A DNA stretch of 64,000 nt from Tillandsia leiboldiana (taxonomy: Eukaryota > Streptophyta > Magnoliopsida > Poales > Bromeliaceae), in the NCBI GenBank assembly GCA_029204045.2, contig CM055066.1:1240001-1304000 (forward strand), given 5' to 3'. This document shows positions 61,743-64,000 of the stretch, piece by piece. A program made the translations under genes and the position numbers. Each line of letters begins with the position of its first letter. Position 1 is the stretch's first letter. The notes under the pieces are model-generated. The model saw only the letters and a program-made list of their open reading frames with translations. It did no database searches and had not been told where the DNA came from.

Positions 61743-64000
61743 CTATACGGCGGTGTCCGAGGATGAAAGGTCTTTGGAATACTTAGTGCAATCGAAGGGC
61801 CCAATGTCCTGCGCTTTGCGTTTCACCTGCAAAACTCAAAACCCTCAATATTGAGTAGAGTAGAACATTACTCTAGTTAAGATGATCAATTTCAACCAGG
61901 CTCTTTCTCAATTTCAACCAGAGGGAGATAAGTTCTATCATTCTTAGGCTGGAAATTTTGAAAGCATTCAATCTTCTCATCTAAATCCCACAAAAATAAA
62001 TAAATTATCGTGATGAACATAACGGGAACATACCGGTGACCATGGACTGGGTTCTGGAGGAGTTTTGTCTGTTGGCGAATTTTGTACAGGTCCTGTTTTC
62101 AGCTCCAGAATTTCCTGTTATTTCAAAAAGAGCAAAGGTGAGATAGCAACTTTTAAGATCAATACTACACACCTAGGAGATGAACATAGCCTCTTCCTTA
62201 AGCAGGTAAACATCTGTAACTAATTAAATAGCAATGGAAGTTGATTGATTCTTATCCAAGAATCATGATGTACAGATAATGGAGTGAGGAAACTATCAGT
62301 TCATCCCTTTTTTGGCATCATTTCTCCACTACCTTAAGGCTTGATGCCACTTAAAAAAGGCCATTATACAGTTGTGGTCCAACTAATGGATCCTGGAAAA
62401 CATATATCTGAAGAATAGTGAGCATTACCAAGCAATTTTTTCTTAATCTTTTTACTTGCCAAGCAATTTTGCTGGTTAAACCACCCCTATTGTTGTTTTT
62501 CAAGCATTAAAACATAAATAGATCCTGAATTAAGAATTCACACCTATCACATGGGCGATGATGCTTTTTTGAGAGATTTTTATCATTGTCAGATCTAATA
62601 AAATTTTGTAGTACCCATTTGATCCATTATTTGTTGGATTAAATTGAAAATCTACGGATGCGCTTGGAAGCCCTACAGTTTCATGAACTGACCTCCCCGA
62701 AGGCTTCAACAGCGGCAACCCATTCATCTGAGAATGGCACTACATGGGATTGAGGTTTTAACAAAACATCCTTCGTTCTTGACTTGTCCATTTCAGTATT
62801 TCTGCTGCAATAAAACAGTTAGCATAGAGAATTAATGCAGGAAACGTTTAGAAAGTCGGCATTATGTTGATTATAGAAGCTTACTCTGGCATTGATGCTC
62901 CTTCAAACCCCAAGAAGATTGAATTGTTCCTATCTTCTGGCAAATTTGGTTGAATTACTTCTGAAGTACTACTCAACTTTGCTCTCTCTACAGGCACAAC
63001 TTTTTCTTGACCTAAAGAATGATCTGATATCAAACCCCAATTAGCAGCACCAGCTGTCTGTTCTTTGCTCCATGTCAAAGATGACCTTGTTTCCACTGAA
63101 CTAGTGATTTCAACATTTCTAGCACCACATTGAGATCCTACATGTATCATTGAATCAGAATTTTCATCTGACTTAATATCCTTGCCTAAAGCCTCTGTCT
63201 CTTTAGTCTCCACTTGTGAATTCTTGGTTAAGCAATTTTCTTCTAAACCATCTTCGGACAGCTGCTTTGACTTCTCTTCATACAAATCTTTCGAAGAGCA
63301 TAATTCAGATGAAATTTCGGTGGACGATATTTCATTTCCATCAGCTTCTTTTATTGGTGAGAAATTAACTTTCAGACTTTGCTTGACAATTTCAGTTTCT
63401 TCGATAGCAGTCTCATAGTCATCTCTGCCTCTATCATTCTTTTCCAGCAACCGAGATTGCGCCCTTTTATCATTATCTACTAATAAGCAACCAGATTTTG
63501 ACAGTTCATCAACACTAGAGTGGCAACTGTACCCCTCAGAAGCTCTGATGAATTGTGTTTGTGATGATTTACTAACAGAAGTTTGTATATTGACAGTTGC
63601 AGCAGAACAGGGCGAAAAGTTAGTAGCAGAGGACCTTCGTATGCTTCCGTTAATTGCAGTACCAGCACAAGACTTTGTTGTAGCAGTGACATTATTAGAT
63701 TGTTGCTCAGCAGAAGCATGTGTAATTCTGGGGTCATCTATTAGTTTCAGGCTAATTGGTTTTCTGAGAGTAGGGATGCCAGATGAGGAATTTTTAATGT
63801 TTCTCTGAGAATGATTATTAAATGGAGAAACTTTTCCCTGGAGAAGTTCACAAATTAGATAATCAACAGAAAATAAAATAATCCAATGTTTAGCAATCAA
63901 TTAGCTATAAAGGAGATCAAGTTGGAATAGAAGCACAAAGAAACTTTATATTTTACTGAAAGATACTCGTTGGAACACATATCAGGGTTTGATAAAACAA
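61743..64000 (-). CDS. 3' part of an unrecognised plant protein gene (5' end outside window)
   Basis: Exons on the minus strand: 64000-63957 (partial), 63837-62885, 62801-62693, 62114-62034, 61826-61743 (stop TAG at 61745-61743). All introns are GT-AG and phases agree. The large exon is Ser/Glu/Lys-rich and looks disordered. The C-terminus is the ordered part: FSDEWVAAVEAFGEEILELK, a proline-rich SPTDKTPPEPSPWSPVKRK, then GPFDCTK. I do not recognise a named domain, though conserved short motifs such as WSPVKRK and GPFDCTK suggest a real, conserved plant family. The acceptor at 62801/62804 is a CAGCAG tandem, allowing an alternative one-codon insertion. The promoter and N-terminus lie beyond 64000. 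Confidence 0.8.

Overview
The window is nuclear DNA from a flowering plant, most likely a commelinid monocot (a pineapple-, palm- or banana-like genome fits, but the species cannot be fixed from sequence alone). The evidence is multi-exon genes with GT/AG introns, plant-specific families (Dof, a malectin-LRR receptor kinase, a chloroplast PPR protein, UPL4), strong 5'-to-3' GC gradients in several genes (very GC-rich first exons of UPL4 and the aminotransferase, and a GC-saturated intronless PPR gene) and AT-rich intergenic DNA packed with short elements. No bacterial, plasmid or viral genes were recognised.

Layout: 767-7634 (+) is a CNOT4/NOT4-type RING-RRM-CCCH ubiquitin ligase of the CCR4-NOT complex. 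10761-18391 (-) is a complete 15-exon malectin-like LRR receptor kinase of the At2g37050 type. 18392-25511 is repeat-rich. 25512-28770 (+) is a class IV PLP aminotransferase-like gene. 28771-39067 is a second repeat-rich block holding MITEs, a dead LINE fragment, an almost complete TRIM retrotransposon and isolated exon-like GC islands. 39068-40882 (+) is a Dof transcription factor. 42496-45813 (+) is ribosomal protein uS12/RPS23. 46378-48558 (+) is an HCF152-like PPR protein. 52377-60976 (+) is the HECT ubiquitin ligase UPL4 (17 exons). 61743 to the window edge (-) is the 3' part of a plant gene I do not recognise, convergent with UPL4. Exon chains were built by hand; reading frame is kept across every junction and the totals fit the known family lengths.

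The genes form no pathway. They are a typical set of plant neighbours, two of which (CNOT4-like and UPL4) are ubiquitin ligases of unrelated classes.

The most interesting material is in the repeats. Three loci carry a TRIM-type LTR retrotransposon whose LTR contains a recognisable 3' half of 5S rRNA, the pol III internal control region. This points to a Cassandra-like family: a solo LTR with perfect 5-bp target duplication inside an aminotransferase intron, a reverse-oriented element with a duplicated 5S-like segment, and a forward element with primer-binding site and polypurine tract. Several palindromic MITE families also occur in multiple copies, and two introns appear to use GC instead of GT donors (RPS23 intron 1 and aminotransferase intron 3).
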